From Xestospongia muta (taxonomy: Eukaryota; Porifera; Demospongiae; Haplosclerida; Petrosiidae), in contig OY848922.1 of assembly GCA_963693285.1 (NCBI GenBank), forward strand, positions 4,762,923-4,826,922: DNA of 64,000 nt, written 5' to 3'. Numbering within the stretch: position 1 is the first letter of the stretch; each line of letters starts with the position of its first letter. The notes under the pieces were generated by a model. That model was not told the origin of the DNA. It was given only the letters and a program-made list of their open reading frames with translations, and did no database searches. Positions 23,870-35,559 of this stretch are shown here, one piece after another. A program made the position numbers and the translations under genes.

Positions 23870-24110
23870 ATCAGGTCCGAATGAAGGAAGAGTTAACAAC
23901 ACTCATTTCAAGATACTCTGATATTTTTCAAAATGAACTAGGCACCATCAAAGCTGTAACTGCCAGCATTGTAGTAAAGGATAGAGCAACTCCAAGATTT
24001 TGTCGTCCATGACTGGTACCATTTGCACTCCGTTCAAAGGTAGATAAGCTTGCTGTTTTAAAAATTATTATAATTCTTCTCTCTAATATTATACATTGCA
24101 TATGTCTTAA

Positions 24111-25501
24111 GCTACCTTCGAATGTATTAGTGTAAAAGACTTCATAGGATTGTATCATGTCGATGATATCGAGATGGACACAATTGTTGCTGTATTAAAA
24201 TACACGATTCTTTGATTAAATCTGAACTTATCAATCTGTAGGATCCAGTGTTATGACAGTGCACCTAATATGAAGAAAGCTGCTGCAAAAATTAAGGCTA
24301 CTGAGCCCAAAGCCCTTTACCTTCACTGCTATGGCAATAGTTTGAACTTGGCTGTGTCAGATACTATTAAAATCATCTGGCCAATGTCTGATGCACTTGA
24401 TCATGCTTTAGAAATTTGTAAGCTTGTCAAATATTCTACAAAAATATGAAAATGAAAGAGGAGTTGCACCACATGTTTCTGGCCTCTGCACATTTTGTCC
24501 AACTCGCTGGGCTGTAAGAGGTAACTCATTTTAAAGTATTCATTGAAATTATATTTCATTTTCTGCCACATGGGAGGAATTAGTGACTGTTGTTCAACAA
24601 TCCAAAGTTAAAGCTCAAATTAATGGTGTTACAGCTATAATGAAACAGTTCAAGTTCTGTTCAGCCTAATGCTAGTTGAGTGTGTCCTAAAACACACTGA
24701 CAATCTGAGCAAGACCATGCAAGCTACAAACATATCAGCAATCCAAACTCAGCAAGTAAGTAAATTGTGTGATGATACCCTTGAAAAAATGAGAGATGAA
24801 TCAAATTTTCATTTCTTTTCGGATAATTGCAGACCCGGGCAGAATTAGATGTAAATGATCTGTACTTGATCATCCTTGCAAACTACCCAAGTGTTATGAA
24901 GAATGTCAAGAGGAGCCACATGTTCATCGTACTCCTAAGTCATACTATCACTCATTGTATTATGAATGCTTTGATGTCTCCACTTCTGCAATCAAAGCAG
25001 GTTCTATCAGAAAGATTTTCCATCCACTGTAATTTAGAGCAGCCACTGGTGAAAACATTGGAAAAATATTATTCAAATGAACTTATGGTGATCACAGAGC
25101 TATACAGCTCTGATTTAAACAAATCTGATCTAGAAACACAATTGGAGATTTTTAGTTCAATTGATATTCAACCAAGTGGAAGATTTTTTAATAATGATGA
25201 CATTCACCAGCACTTCAAATCATTGCTTGACTCTCAAATCAGATACCTAAATCAGGTAGTTTTGGTTGTCAAGTTCATTCTTCTAATGTCCAGTACCAAC
25301 ACCATCTCTGAAAGGAGCATTTCTGCTGTGTGGAGAATGAAAACTTATCTTCCTACAATGATGACACAGCAAAGAATGAATAATATCATGATACTACATA
25401 TTAACAAACAATTAACTGACACAGTTAATCATAAAGAAATATTTAATAACTTTATTACTACTAATGATGAACGACATAAACATTTTGGAATATTTTCTTA
25501 A
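24111..25501 (+). pseudogene. hAT transposase (ZMYM1/DUF4371-like), copy 2
   Basis: From left to right: DFIGLYHVDDIEMDTIVAVL, then QCYDSAPNMKKAAAKI with YLHCYGNSLNLAVSD, then (24827-25501, 224 open codons) EIFSSIDIQPSGRF, SERSISAVWRMKTYL and RMNNIMILHINKQLTD. The first parts match the DUF4371/RNase-H core and the last is the hAT C-terminal dimerisation region. Stops and frame changes before 24827 show decay. The N-terminal zinc finger is missing, so the element is dead. hAT transposases cut and paste DNA. Confidence 0.85.
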
Positions 25502-25865
25502 AAAATGAGCATTTAGTTTGTGTATACAATAAACATCTATTTTATTCTTTTTTCAATGATCATGAATTGCTGCAATTTTAGTACTTCATTTGCAATGGCC
25601 TGGGCAGCTCATTATAGCTTTCTCAACCCCTGTATAATTGTTTTATAAATGGTTGTCAAAGCATAGCTGTGATTCTAGACATATATATACAGTATATATA
25701 TATTATGTATATTAATCGTTGTAGTTATATTGTGTGCTAATTTTCACATATAAGCTTCATCAACCATAGATAAGCTACAGAAGTTACACTTACAAGATTG
25801 CCATGGTAACTACTAGTCAGTCATGTTCATTATTATAACCTAGGTTGTGTATTTGACAGCATATA

Positions 25866-26520
25866 CCGTAGTTCCACGAGTAAGTACCCATGGGATCTTG
25901 GAGTTAATTTGGAATTTGAAAGTTGTAGGTTGTTACTAGGGATTTTAAAAAGGCTTCTAATAAGCGCCCACGTGTATGAATAATTAATTAATTACCATCA
26001 GGCATATAACTTGTCACACCACAGAGTATTTCAGATTCTGAATCATCTCACCAAGAAGCTGCAGGTATGACTGATCTCTCATTTGTAACATAATCATCTA
26101 CACGAGACTATCATGTTAACAAGCCTAAATCGAGTCCAGATATAGTGGAGACACTTTCAACAAGGAAGGAACACAACAATTTTCATGATAGATTCACGTT
26201 TGCTGTGATGAAGGGCAAATTGATAGTTGCTCATATCCCAAAATAAATTTCAAAGATATGTTGGTTCTCTCTTCACAAAGGAGGAACAGTACCCTGTACA
26301 GTCAAGGATAAAAGGAGAAGATCCTCCATTGAGCAAGGCAGTTTAGAAGTGCCTTGTGAGCTGACCTTTTCAATTCCAAATGGAACAAAAGACAACGAAA
26401 CTTTAATGTCTGAAATTTGAAAATCGATAGCCTAACTTATTTCTCATTGTTCAACACGTGGGACAAAAATTAGATGGTGGGCGCTTACATAGAGGTGGGT
26501 GCTTGTTCTGGGAACAATGT
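25866..26520 (+). mobile_element. Small TIR element with HIRAN-like frame, copy 1
   Basis: The left end reads TA|CCGTAGTTCCACGAGTAAG. The right end, reversed, reads TA-ACATTGTTCCCAGAACAAG, an imperfect terminal inverted repeat flanked by TA. Inside, a plus frame (about 26165-26420) encodes DRFTFAVMKGKLIVAHIP then ISKICWF, HKGGTVPCTVKDKRRRSS and LEVPCELTFSIPNGTK. This pattern (D-R-F-A-V...G-H-I-P/T-x-x-I-S-x-x-x-W-F-x-L-x-x-GG...EVPC) resembles HIRAN-like modules seen in animal repeats. One in-frame stop follows HIPK. The TA site suits a Tc1/mariner/pogo-type mobiliser. Family call is tentative. Confidence 0.6.
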
Positions 26521-26579
26521 TATATATATGTGACCTGATTTGTGAAAAGAGACCGCTTCTTTCAAACCACTATAAACCA

Positions 26580-26584
26580 TTGAC

Positions 26585-26636
<52 letters not shown>

Positions 26637-28295
26637 ATGATATAATTCAAAGCATGGCATGACACATAACACTACTTTACGTTTTTTGCAATGGTATGTT
26701 GTGGTCTTTCTATCATTTTGTTTGTTATGACTACAGACAATACATTCATGTGGTGATGGTTTCCACTTGAACGAGATGGTATTTTTCCAAGGAAATGACA
26801 CTAATGGAGGCATGTATCTGGAAGGAGTCGTGAAGAAGATGCAGATGAAGTAAGATAAATACTGGCTCTGGTGAGCATTTGTGTTTGTGTTGCTAGCTTT
26901 ATTCAAAACTGGACATGGCTCATATTTCTTCTGTTTGAGTAGACATTTAATACAGGATGTAGACATTTACATAGCTTAGTCTATCAAGTGGAAGGTTGCT
27001 CATTTGTATCATTTCACTGTTCTGTGGTTTAAGTCATAGTATGAAAGAAGTTGATCACTTTTATCTACTCCACCCATAAAGGTATTGTATCTATCAACCA
27101 TTAGTGGCTTCTCTACATATTTTCTTTTTGTAGATGACAATCATGTTCTATGAGTCTTCGTTACTATACTGCTATCGTGGACTTTGGTAAGAATGGTTAT
27201 GAGCCGTTTACCTTTCCATTGCAAGGCAAGTACGTCATTCTACATGTTTTCTGTTCTTATTTTTTCTTTCTTCAATACCTTTCTTATCTGTCCAGTTTGT
27301 CCTTTACCTTTTGCTTTTGATTTCCTCTCTAGAGGCATACCTTTTCTATCTACACAGGCTGTACCACCCACTCCCAAAACTTTCAGCTTCATATCTACAA
27401 ACACTGATGGGCTGGTATAATAATTGTCCATGTATATATGGTGTCCTGCTTTCTTTAGTGACCCAAGTAGTCTCATTACAATAACATGTGTAACAGTTTT
27501 GTTCTCTCCAACATCTAACATATCATCATTTTCTACAAAATAAGTAAGCATTATACATGTACAATAGTCAACCCAATATTACTTGATACATACCTGTATA
27601 CAGAGTCCAATTGTAAGTATAAACTGTTTTTGAGTCAGCTAAAGAAAATTTTTTAGCCCCCATTTGTTTGCTTTCTTAGACATGTATTGAAGAAACCAAA
27701 TTCTGCCCTTGAAGCTAACAATGGCTTCATCTATGAGAGTTCACGTCAAGGATTATAACTAGCTTGAAATTTACTAATCAGTGATGTAATAAGGGGACAT
27801 ATCTTATATAATGGATCATGTCCTGGTTCACTTTTTGGTTTTTGGCCTTTCTTGTCATTTATGTGTAGAAACTTCAAAATTAGACTGAAACTATCTCTTG
27901 ACATTACACAAGAGAAGATGACTGTACTTAAAGGCCAGTACTGAGCCCAGTAATCTTCTAATTTGGGGTAGTGAATTGTTCCCATTATTATTACCAGAAC
28001 AAAAGTTGTAGAATTTTTGTTGATGTATGCATCTTCTTTTTCCAATAGTTTAGACAAGGTCAGTGTGTAACAAGTTTGTCAAAAAAATCAATCGGTGTTT
28101 TATCTGTCATATCTTTTCTTCCTTCAGATTCTCCAACAAACTCTAAGATATCATATGCTACATTACTCAGAGAAATATGTTTTGTTGCACTGATTTCAAT
28201 TTCATCACTTTACACTATTTCCATACCATCTACTATTTCAGTTTCCACATCAAAATCATTGCTATCATAGTATTCATCATCTAGTATTATTAATG
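26580..28295 (-). pseudogene. piggyBac transposase P1, block 1 copy
   Basis: Minus-strand order: acidic N-terminus (DDEYYDSNDFDVETEIVDG, near 28290-28230), core part 1 at 27746-28057 (MGTIHYPKLEDYW, CVMSRDSFSLILKFLHINDK, YKICPLITSLISKFQ), core part 2 at 27240-27551 (KAGHHIYMDNYYTSPSVF, RKGMPLERK), third-Asp region (NTFMGGVDKSDQLLSYY, near 27090-27040), and C-terminal Cys/His cluster at 26640-26966 (CIVCSHNK...YHCKKRKVVLC...CFELYH). This is the DDE_Tnp_1_7 layout. Stops and frame changes separate the parts, so it is inactive. It lies between the HIRAN-like element and the ankyrin exon, in the intron. Confidence 0.87.
26587..26632. repeat. (TA)n microsatellite at the piggyBac P1 end
   Basis: Pure TA run. 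The same position holds a (TA)n/(TGTA)n run in block 2 (34263-34325) and a (TG)n run in block 3 (45663-45700), so this end of the element is a hotspot for repeat turnover. Confidence 0.95.
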
Positions 28296-28414
28296 ATTAT
28301 TAATAATTTATTATTATAGTATTCTCTGATCTGTAAAAACATTTTAATATCATACTTAGTGTGATATTTATAACCTATGACTACTTGATACAATCATACA
28401 ATGATCTTTCATAC

Positions 28415-28513
28415 CTTTTTCACAACAGTAATGTCAGCACCATTACTAATTAATATTTTGATGATCTCTGGAAGATTATTGCGAGCTGCCCAATGTAATG
28501 CAGTCCAGCCTTC
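28415..28513 (-). CDS. Ankyrin repeat exon, block 1 copy
   Basis: The exon is 99 nt, phase 0-0, acceptor 'tacag', donor GTATGA. It encodes EGWTALHWAARNNLPEII, then KILISNGADITVVKK. It differs from the other two copies by VKK for VDK at the end. The W of TALHW and the GAD turn are retained, so the fold should be intact. Confidence 0.92.
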
Positions 28514-28809
28514 CTGTAACAATAAAACAAAGCAATACATACAGCATGTACATTATACAGATAAATTTCAACTCAATGTACTAGTAGTAACACAATACAT
28601 TCATAATGTTAATGATGTTATGTAAACATCCACTATGTGATGTTGTCAATAATTATGGTACAATTATATATAGTTATATTTATATATATATGTATACTAT
28701 ATAATTCTAATTATGTGTTTATTATGTATATGTTATGAATATAATTATCTATTCCTGTCCCACCATAACTGGATTTTGTGTATACTATATAAGTGTCATA
28801 TGGGGTGTA

Positions 28810-30045
28810 TTAATGAATGTTCTATATCAATGTGACTCTGTCTCAAGACAAGATGGCTGTCCAAGGGAGCATGGGAGAATTATGCCTCCAACATTATTGT
28901 AGGGCTAATGATGTCTTTGATGACAAGACATCGGCAGTTTTATGTAGTGTTTGTGGTCTGTTGATGCATAAACTAATCAAGTATTTACTAATGCCTAGAA
29001 GACTGTCTGATTATCTTTTGATTCAATTGTAGACTTGGTGAAGGAGCATTATAGTCCAAAATCATAAGTAGTTGTCCATTGTTTTAAATTTAATTTAAGG
29101 CTACAACAGCCAGGAGAGAGAGTGGCAACCTTTATAGCTGAGCTGAGACAACTATCTAAATTTTGTGAATATGGGGAGATGTTTGATGTGATTGTTTAGT
29201 GGGTGATATTCGACAGCTGAGTACTCAATGATGTCTGCTGGCTGAACCCATCCTAACTCTGAAACCTATTCTTGAACTGGTACTTGCAATGTAGTCGGCA
29301 TAGAAGGATACAAGAGATATTCAGTGCTAAAAAGCCTACTTGTTACCATTGTGGAGGAAACAACTCAGCACCAAGTTGATTTAAAGACTCTGTTTGTCAT
29401 GGTTGCAACAAGAAGGGGCACCTGATCAGATGTTGTAGAAATGCCCAAAGGAGGCCAAACAAGTCAAGTATGAACATTAACGAGGTGGTAGAAGACCCAA
29501 TTTCTCAATTGTATATGTTACCCTCAAGTAAGACAAAACCATTGAAGACAGTGGTTAACATAGATGGCAAAGAGGTTGAGATGGACAATGACATAGGAGC
29601 ATTAGTGTCAGTGATGACACACACAGAGTACAAGAGGCTATGTAGTCCAAAGAGTAGACTCCCATTACATGCAGCAAGAATAAATTGGAAGACATATACA
29701 GTAGAGACAATTAATATCTATGGAATTTGTAAAGTGGTGGTGAACCATCAAGGAGATGAAGAGAGATTACCATTAGTTATTGTAGAGTCCAAAGGACCTA
29801 ATCTACTCAGAAGAGACTGGTTGATGAAGTGGAAACAGGACTTGCACATGATAAATCAGGTCTGAATGAAGGAAGAGTTAACAGCACTCATTTCAAGATA
29901 CTCTTGACATTTTTAAGAATGAACTAGGTATCTGATATCAAAGCTGTATCTGCCAGGATCATAGTAGAAGAGAGAGCCAGTCCAAGATTGTTGTCCATGA
30001 CCCGGTACCATTTGCACTTATACATGTACTAATTTATAAAACTGT
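28810..30045 (+). mobile_element. Ty3/Gypsy fragment, block 1 copy
   Basis: The gag N-terminal frame at 28817-29032 (MAVQGSMGELCLQHYCRAND, VLCSVCGLLMHKLIKYLLMP) is followed in other frames by a gag core, a zinc knuckle region near 29330-29460 and a protease frame. It runs to the 'accatttgcac' point, where block 2 continues into RT but this copy jumps to 38100-equivalent sequence. Confidence 0.8.
29470..29865 (+). pseudogene. Gypsy protease fragment, block 1
   Basis: A 131-codon frame with the retropepsin-like region VEMDNDIGALVSVMTHTEYK, where the catalytic DTG has become DIG, and the C-terminal GPNLLRRDWLMKW. The changed active site shows it is inactive. Confidence 0.8.
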
Positions 30046-30129
30046 GTATTGGCTTAGAAAAAAATTGTAAGTATTATAGCATAGCCATGTAAATAGTCAG
30101 ATATAGCACTATGTTATATCATTTCTTAT

Positions 30130-30490
30130 TTTATGTGTTGTTAGTGATGATGATAAGAGGAAGATGTGATGATTCTGGAGAGGTGGTGTCAGTTAATGGT
30201 AGTGTGTTCACAAGTGATAAGTTCAAGGAAATACTAGAGGCTTACAGAGCTTAAAACAGTGTGTGAGGAAGTTGCAGTATGGTTCCTGGAGAACAATTTG
30301 TCCAAATTTTTCTTTACATATTGTTCAACAATACATTCTACAACATCTCAATGTCCTCCTTGGTTATTATTTAAATATTGTCCTTGATCAAAATTAGATG
30401 TTTTGTTTCCTAACATTGAAAGCTATGTAGAACAACATCAACAAACTCAAAAGAATGCTCGTGATCGACATAGTAAACATTATAGAGCTT
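30130..30490 (+). pseudogene. Gypsy integrase tail relic, block 1
   Basis: It reads VSVNGSVFTSDKFKEILEAY (integrase core with the DNG-like motif changed to VNG) and, further on, LDVLFPNIESYVEQHQQTQK then NARDRHSKHYRAY, the linker typical of K02A2.6-like Gypsy integrase C-termini. Several stops. It lies directly after the deletion point of the Gypsy copy, showing that they were one element. Confidence 0.72.
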
Positions 30491-30599
30491 ATGCACTGAC
30501 GTCATAAAACGTAATAAAAAATAGCAACTGTTGCTAGGGCGCCATCTTGAGTGGCAAAGGCACGTTCATACACAAGTGTGGCAGCATCTGAAGCCAGAT

Positions 30600-30795
30600 T
30601 AGCCAGGTACTATGCAACACGAGACACCAATGTTTATAAAGCTTGGTGTTCTTCCGGAGCTATTGGGCAAGTGGTACTCTAGGGAGCCAGTAGCATCAAT
30701 CTCATCAACAGGAAAGGAACAAGTTGAAGAATGTGCATGTGTAGATGTTATGATGCTACTGCGAGTTGAGATGATACACCAGACATGTAAATAAC
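30600..30795 (+). pseudogene. PHD-protein N-terminal relic, block 1
   Basis: Frame 30612-30794 encodes MQHETPMFIKLGVLPELLGK then WYSREPVAS, as in blocks 2 and 3, but it is cut before the PHD finger. Sequence then switches to the pogo-like fragment at about 30775. Confidence 0.65.
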
Positions 30796-31300
30796 TTCGC
30801 CTTTTTACGTGCTATCTACATGGAACTTGCAGCAAGCGTTTCAGCTTGCAAACACAAATTTTATATATAACATTTGACTGTCTAGTGCTACGAAAAAGTA
30901 AGAAACTAAGAAACTCCATACATTTTTAATTGCATACCTTCGTCATACTTCAAATTACACACCTTTGAGGATTAAACGAATAACAATTTTCATCTCAAGA
31001 AGTCAGCCGTGTGTCACGATGAAATTGAAAATTACAATTCTAATTACATGAACAAATGTTCTATTATGACTGTTATTATTATAAAAAAAATAATCAGGTA
31101 TTGTCTTTTGCAATTTAAGGCAGCTATTAAGCCACTGTGGTTCTGAAAAAAAGATTATAATAAAGAAGGAAGACTTTCTCTTTCTGTAACCTCTTGATGT
31201 TGGCACATGAATGTCCTGTGGCATCAGATGTTCTTTGAGTTCCTTGAGTATGTTTGCACTTGTTGCGTTCCTTGAAATAGTTATAGACATGCGCAAAAAC
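30775..31300 (-). mobile_element. Pogo-like element fragment, copy 2
   Basis: The 3' region (30775-31160) matches 57594-57975. On the minus strand at 31160-31296 is the transposase end with TSRGYRKRKSSF, as in the copy at 58.0 kb, preceded by unrelated-looking NILKELKEHLMPQDIHVP. It is truncated. Confidence 0.7.
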
Positions 31301-31923
31301 CTCCTTTGTTTATGTTTTTATGTGGGTGTCTCTCACTTTTATGTTTGTATTGTGTCTAATCCCCATGTTTATTGTTAAAAGAGTTGTTGTTTCAATCTAT
31401 CATGTTTAAGATAACAACACAGGAATACACTGAACTTATGTAGGAAATAGTAACATCTGAATACTGACTTTACTGAGCACAAGCGGAACCACTAAGTCCA
31501 ATCACCTACATTTTACTACTGTAATCTTGTCCTACACTGTAGAATGCTAGTAGTGTGCATTGATTGTAGCCTTGTCTATTATAAGTAACAATAGACTGCA
31601 GGTAGCCATTACATTTATTTCATAGACTGTGTTCACATTGGATATCTGATATTGTTTGAGTTTGTCTCCTCACTTTTCTTAGATTAAAAATGTTATTTCA
31701 CATATTATCATACACTTGAAATTTATTAAAATATTAATATCAATTTATTCCGCCCACACGTATTTGCGTTATTTGTTTCCTGGAGACAGCAATTTTTGAC
31801 AAGAACGTGTGTCCTTTGTGTGATGACGTTTTAGCTGCCTTTTATAAGTACGTTTGTCTTTCTACGAAGTTAATAATACGCTACATCGTTAGTAAAGCTG
31901 TGGGTATAACATGTGGTTCTTGT
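31301..31923. other. Non-coding stretch
   Basis: No supported gene. It may contain decayed transposon flanks. Confidence 0.5.
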
Positions 31924-32535
31924 TTAGCCGAATTTGAAAGTAGAGGGTTTACGTTGATGTAGGAAATGGAGTCTACAGGCTAGACGAAGGTTTGTAAGAG
32001 ATATATAGTAGCTAGACATCATATATAATAGCTCATATATTATAGTATAGGAGAGTGTTTCAATGAGTTTATGACGATAAGCAACGTGAGTGATTGGTCG
32101 TTTTCCATTTGCGCTAGTTTGTTCCTTGTAGATTATGTAAGAATTCACCACCACTACTTCCACAATCTAAAAAAAATACTTTCTTCCATCACTTCATTGA
32201 CTTATGGAGAAAACTATAATAGCTAACAAGTTGGTCCATCTTGTCAACACCGAACATGTATTGATTGTAGTCAACCACAACTGCTGGCTTCTCTGTTGTT
32301 GGAGAAGTGTGTCTAAATAATTATGTAAATTAGAATTTTGTTGTTCTTTATTTACCTTGACTGTACAGGTAAATTACCAAAAGCATGTTTTGTGGAGAGC
32401 ATCAATACTTGTTGTTTGTCAGTCCATGACAAGGTCAGTAAGTCTCCACAGCAAAAGGTTTCCACCATACCTCGAGGCCTCTTTTGGTTCAGCAACATCA
32501 TAGAAGATATATTATACTTTAACACTTTTTAAAGA
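31924..32535 (-). pseudogene. piggyBac transposase P2, C-terminal fragment
   Basis: Minus-strand order: LNQKRPRGMVETFCCGDLLT, LSWTDKQQVLMLSTKHAFG (32490-32370), then VVDYNQYMFGVDKMDQLVSY (near 32290-32220, the third-Asp region), then VEVVVVNSYIIYKEQTSANG and RPITHVAYRHKLIETL (32163-32060). This is the C-terminal third of a piggyBac transposase. It matches the family at 59.0-60.36 kb by the QKRP-x-G-x-VETF motif. Breaks occur between parts. Confidence 0.8.
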
Positions 32536-32779
32536 AATAATTGCGTGCGCAGGAGCACGTGATGACGAAATTTAATTTTCCCTCAAGCCCTAAGCACATT
32601 GTCAATTGAAGATGCTTTGGTAATGTTATAACGTGTTCAAATAAAGCCATAAGTAGTTTCTAACTCTCACTTTAAACTGAAAAGATGTCAGTACAGTGGA
32701 GTAACAACGAGCGCTGTCTTATACATGGTACATGTAAGTTGACCTGCATTGTCTTCTTATAGGTGTAGCAGTAGTGACA

Positions 32780-33200
32780 TCAGTAACATTTGTCGTTCAG
32801 TTTCTGTGAGGTGACTCTGGCCAAAAAATGTTCTGGTAATACGGAAGGACAAACAGTACATTTTACACTATTATACAAGGTAATGAGTTGAGTGGCAATA
32901 TTAAGATTGAAGTATTTCATCTTGTGAAATGATGCTTCACAAAGAAGACAGTGAAAAATGTAAGCATTTGTGATAGCTACATCAATGATAAAGTAGGCAA
33001 TGTATAGAGACCATTTTTGCCCACAAACACTCATACTATAGTACTGTCACAGTTGATCATTTCGATCAACACCACCCATATTTTCAGTGTATTGAGCTAT
33101 AAGCCACTGACATTGAATGAAGTGTTTTTCACCATTTTTTGCGTTCTTTTTCCATCAACTATTTGATTTGGTTGAAAATTTGTTGAAATAGGTGTAAACA
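32780..33200 (-). pseudogene. piggyBac transposase P3, C-terminal fragment
   Basis: It encodes YTENMGGVDRNDQL, a stop, then KWSLYIAYFIIDVAITNAYI, FHCLLCEASFHKMKYFNLNI and LYNS...CTVCPSVLPEHFLA. The GGVDRNDQ and D-x-A-x-x-NAYI motifs are typical of piggyBac C-termini. The sister copy is at 56350-57430. Confidence 0.8.
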
Positions 33201-33515
33201 CTTTATAATGATTAGGAATTGCTGCAATTTTAGTACTTCATTTGCAATGGCTTGGGCAGCTCATTTCAGCTTTCACTACCCCTGTATAGTTGTTTTATAA
33301 ATGGTTGTCAAAGCTTAGCTGTGATTCTAGACATGTATATACAGTATATATATTATGTATATTATGCATTGTAGTTAAATTGTGTGCTAGTTTTCACATA
33401 TAAGCTTTGTCAAGCATAGATAAGCTACTAAGGTTACACTTACCAGATTGCCATGGTAACTACTAGTCAGTCATCTTCATTATTGTAACCTAGGTTGTGT
33501 GTTTGACAGCAAATA

Positions 33516-34194
33516 ACGTGGTTCCCTTATTAAGCGCTTATTGGTGCTTGCAGTTCATTTGATTTGAAAGTTGTAGGCGCTTACTAGGAATTTGAAAAAG
33601 GTTTCTAAAAGTGCCCAAGTATGAATAATTAATTAATTAACCATCAACGGTAACTAAGATAAGGCTTATAAATTTGTTACACCACAGAGTATTTAACATT
33701 CTGAATCATCTCACCAAGATGCTGCAGGTATGACTGATCTCTAAATGGAGTCCAGATATAGGGAAGACACTTTCAACAAAGAAGAAAAACAACAATCCTC
33801 ATGATAGATTCACTGTTGCTGTGATGAAGGGCAAATTGATAGTTGTTCATATCGCAAAAGAAATTTCAAAGATATGTTGGTTGTTTCTTCACAAAGGAGA
33901 ACGATACCCTGTAAAGTCAAGGACAAAAGAAGATCCTCCATTGAGCAAGGCAGTTTAGAAGTCTATGTAAGCGCCCTGCCTTGTGAGCTGACTTTTCAAT
34001 TCCAAACGGAACAAAAAAATTGCAAGCCTAACTTATTTCTCATTGCTCAACACGTAATAATAACCACAGTAACCACAAATCTAAGATGGTGAGATGGGGT
34101 GGGTACTTACATGGGGAATTGACATTTTTTTTAACGACAATAATATGAGGCTGGGCGCTTACATAGAGGTGGGCGCTTGTTCGGGGAACGGCAG
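33516..34194 (+). mobile_element. Small TIR element with HIRAN-like frame, copy 2
   Basis: Same structure as copy 1. Left end ACGTGGTTCCC, right end reversed TGCCGTTCCCCGAACAAGCG, both next to TA. The frame is more damaged: HDRFTVAVMKGKLIVVHIAK then a frame change. An extra about 30-base segment near 34105 repeats part of the right end. Confidence 0.6.
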
Positions 34195-34249
34195 TATATA
34201 TGTGTGACCCAATTTGTGAAAAGCGACCACTTCTTTCAAACCATTATAA

Positions 34250-34261
34250 ATGCTTGACAGT

Positions 34262-34313
<52 letters not shown>

Positions 34314-35030
34314 TATGTATATATAGTATGATGTAATTGAAAACATGGCATGACACATAACACTACTTTAAATTGTTTACAATGGTATGTTGTGGTCTTT
34401 CTACCACTTTTTTTATGACTACAGACAATACATTTGTTTGCTTTTTTAGGTATGTATTAAAGAAACCAAATTCTGCCCTTGAAGCAAACAATGACCTCAT
34501 TTATGGAGAGTTCACGTCAAGAATTATAACTAGCTTGAAATTTACTAATCAGTGATGTAATAAGGGGACGTCTCTTATATAATGGATCATATCCGGGTTC
34601 ACCTTTTTGTTTTTTTGGCTTTCTTGTCATTTATGTGTAGAAACTTTAAAATTAGGCTGAATCAATCCCTTGACATTAGACGAGAGAAGGTGACTATACT
34701 AAAGGCTAATACTGAGCCCAGTAATCTTCTAATTTCAGGTAGTGTATTGTTCCTATTATTATTACCAGATTAAAAAATTGTAGCTTTCTGTGTATGTATT
34801 TTTTTTTTCAATAGTTTAGGCAAGGTCGGTGTGAAAACTCTGTTTTATCTGTCATATCTTCTGTTCCTTCAGATTCTCCAACAAACTCTGGGATATCATA
34901 TGCTACACTACTCAGAGTTTTGTTCCACTGATTTCAATTTCATCACCATACACTATTTCCATACCATCTACTATTTCAGTTTCCACATCAAAATCATTGC
35001 TAACATAGTATTCATCACCTATTATTATTA
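34250..35030 (-). pseudogene. piggyBac transposase P1, block 2 copy (internal deletion)
   Basis: It matches the ends of the block 1 copy, but about 0.9 kb of the core is missing: the sequence jumps from 'cagacaatacatttgttt' (equivalent to 26740) to the 27670 equivalent. The acidic N-terminal segment is present near 35020-34960. Non-functional. Confidence 0.8.
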
Positions 35031-35152
35031 ATGATTATTAATAATTTATTATTATAGTATTCACTGATCTGTAATAAAATTTTAATATCATACTTAGTGT
35101 GATATTTATAACCTATGACTACTTGATACAATCATACAATGATCTTTCATAC

Positions 35153-35254
35153 CTTATCAACAACAGTAATGTCAGCACCATTGCTAATTAATATTTTGAT
35201 GATCTCTGGATGACTATTGGAGGCTGCCCAATGTAATGCAGTCCTGCCATAATA
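35153..35254 (-). CDS. Ankyrin repeat exon, block 2 copy
   Basis: The exon is 102 nt, one codon longer than its sisters, phase 0-0, acceptor 'tacag', donor GTATGA. It encodes YYGRTALHWAASNSHPEII, then KILISNGADITVVDK. The extra codon is at the acceptor end, where a small insertion (relative to the sisters) extended the exon in frame. The frame stays open, so it may still be spliced in. Confidence 0.92.
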
Positions 35255-35559
35255 CTGTAACAATAAAACAAACAAGCAATACATACACAATGTACACTAT
35301 ACAGATAAATTTCAAGTCAATGTACTAGTAGTAACACAATATATTCATAATGTTAATGATGTTATGTAAACATCAACAATGTGATGTTGTCAATAATTAT
35401 GGTACAATTATTATATAGTTATATTTATGTATATATAATTACTATATAATTCTAATTATGTGTTTATTATGTACATGTTATGAATATAATTATCTATTCC
35501 TGTCCCACCATAACTTGATTTTGTGTATACTATATAAATGTCATATGGGTTGTATTAAT

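Larger units (their letters stand above)
22729..24045 (+). mobile_element. Ty3/Gypsy retrotransposon fragment, copy 0
   Basis: This holds the end of a decayed gag (SELRQLSKFCEYG-like frame near 22880), a zinc knuckle/protease open frame (listed separately) and the beginning of RT sequence up to the 'ccgttcaaaggtagataag' point. The gag part is interrupted by a minisatellite at 23078. No LTRs were identified. The order gag, CCHC, protease, RT is that of K02A2.6-like Gypsy elements. Confidence 0.8.
25555..33210. repeat. Amplified block 1 (with ankyrin exon 28415)
   Basis: It starts 'gaattgctgcaattttagta', the same as block 2 at 33215. Order: HIRAN-like TIR element, piggyBac P1, ankyrin exon, Gypsy gag-protease, integrase tail, start of the PHD relic, then sequence unlike blocks 2 and 3 (pogo-like and two piggyBac fragments). 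Part of the Gypsy RT region and the about 1.1-kb spacer seen in the other blocks are deleted here. Confidence 0.85.

Noticed and set aside
26562..26966. Single minus-strand gene of 134 codons including the TA repeat
   Set aside because: The upstream half is the piggyBac C-terminus; the tail of alternating Ile and Tyr is the TA microsatellite.
28076..28270. Plus-strand Ser-rich 64-codon frame
   Set aside because: Antisense of the acidic piggyBac P1 N-terminus.
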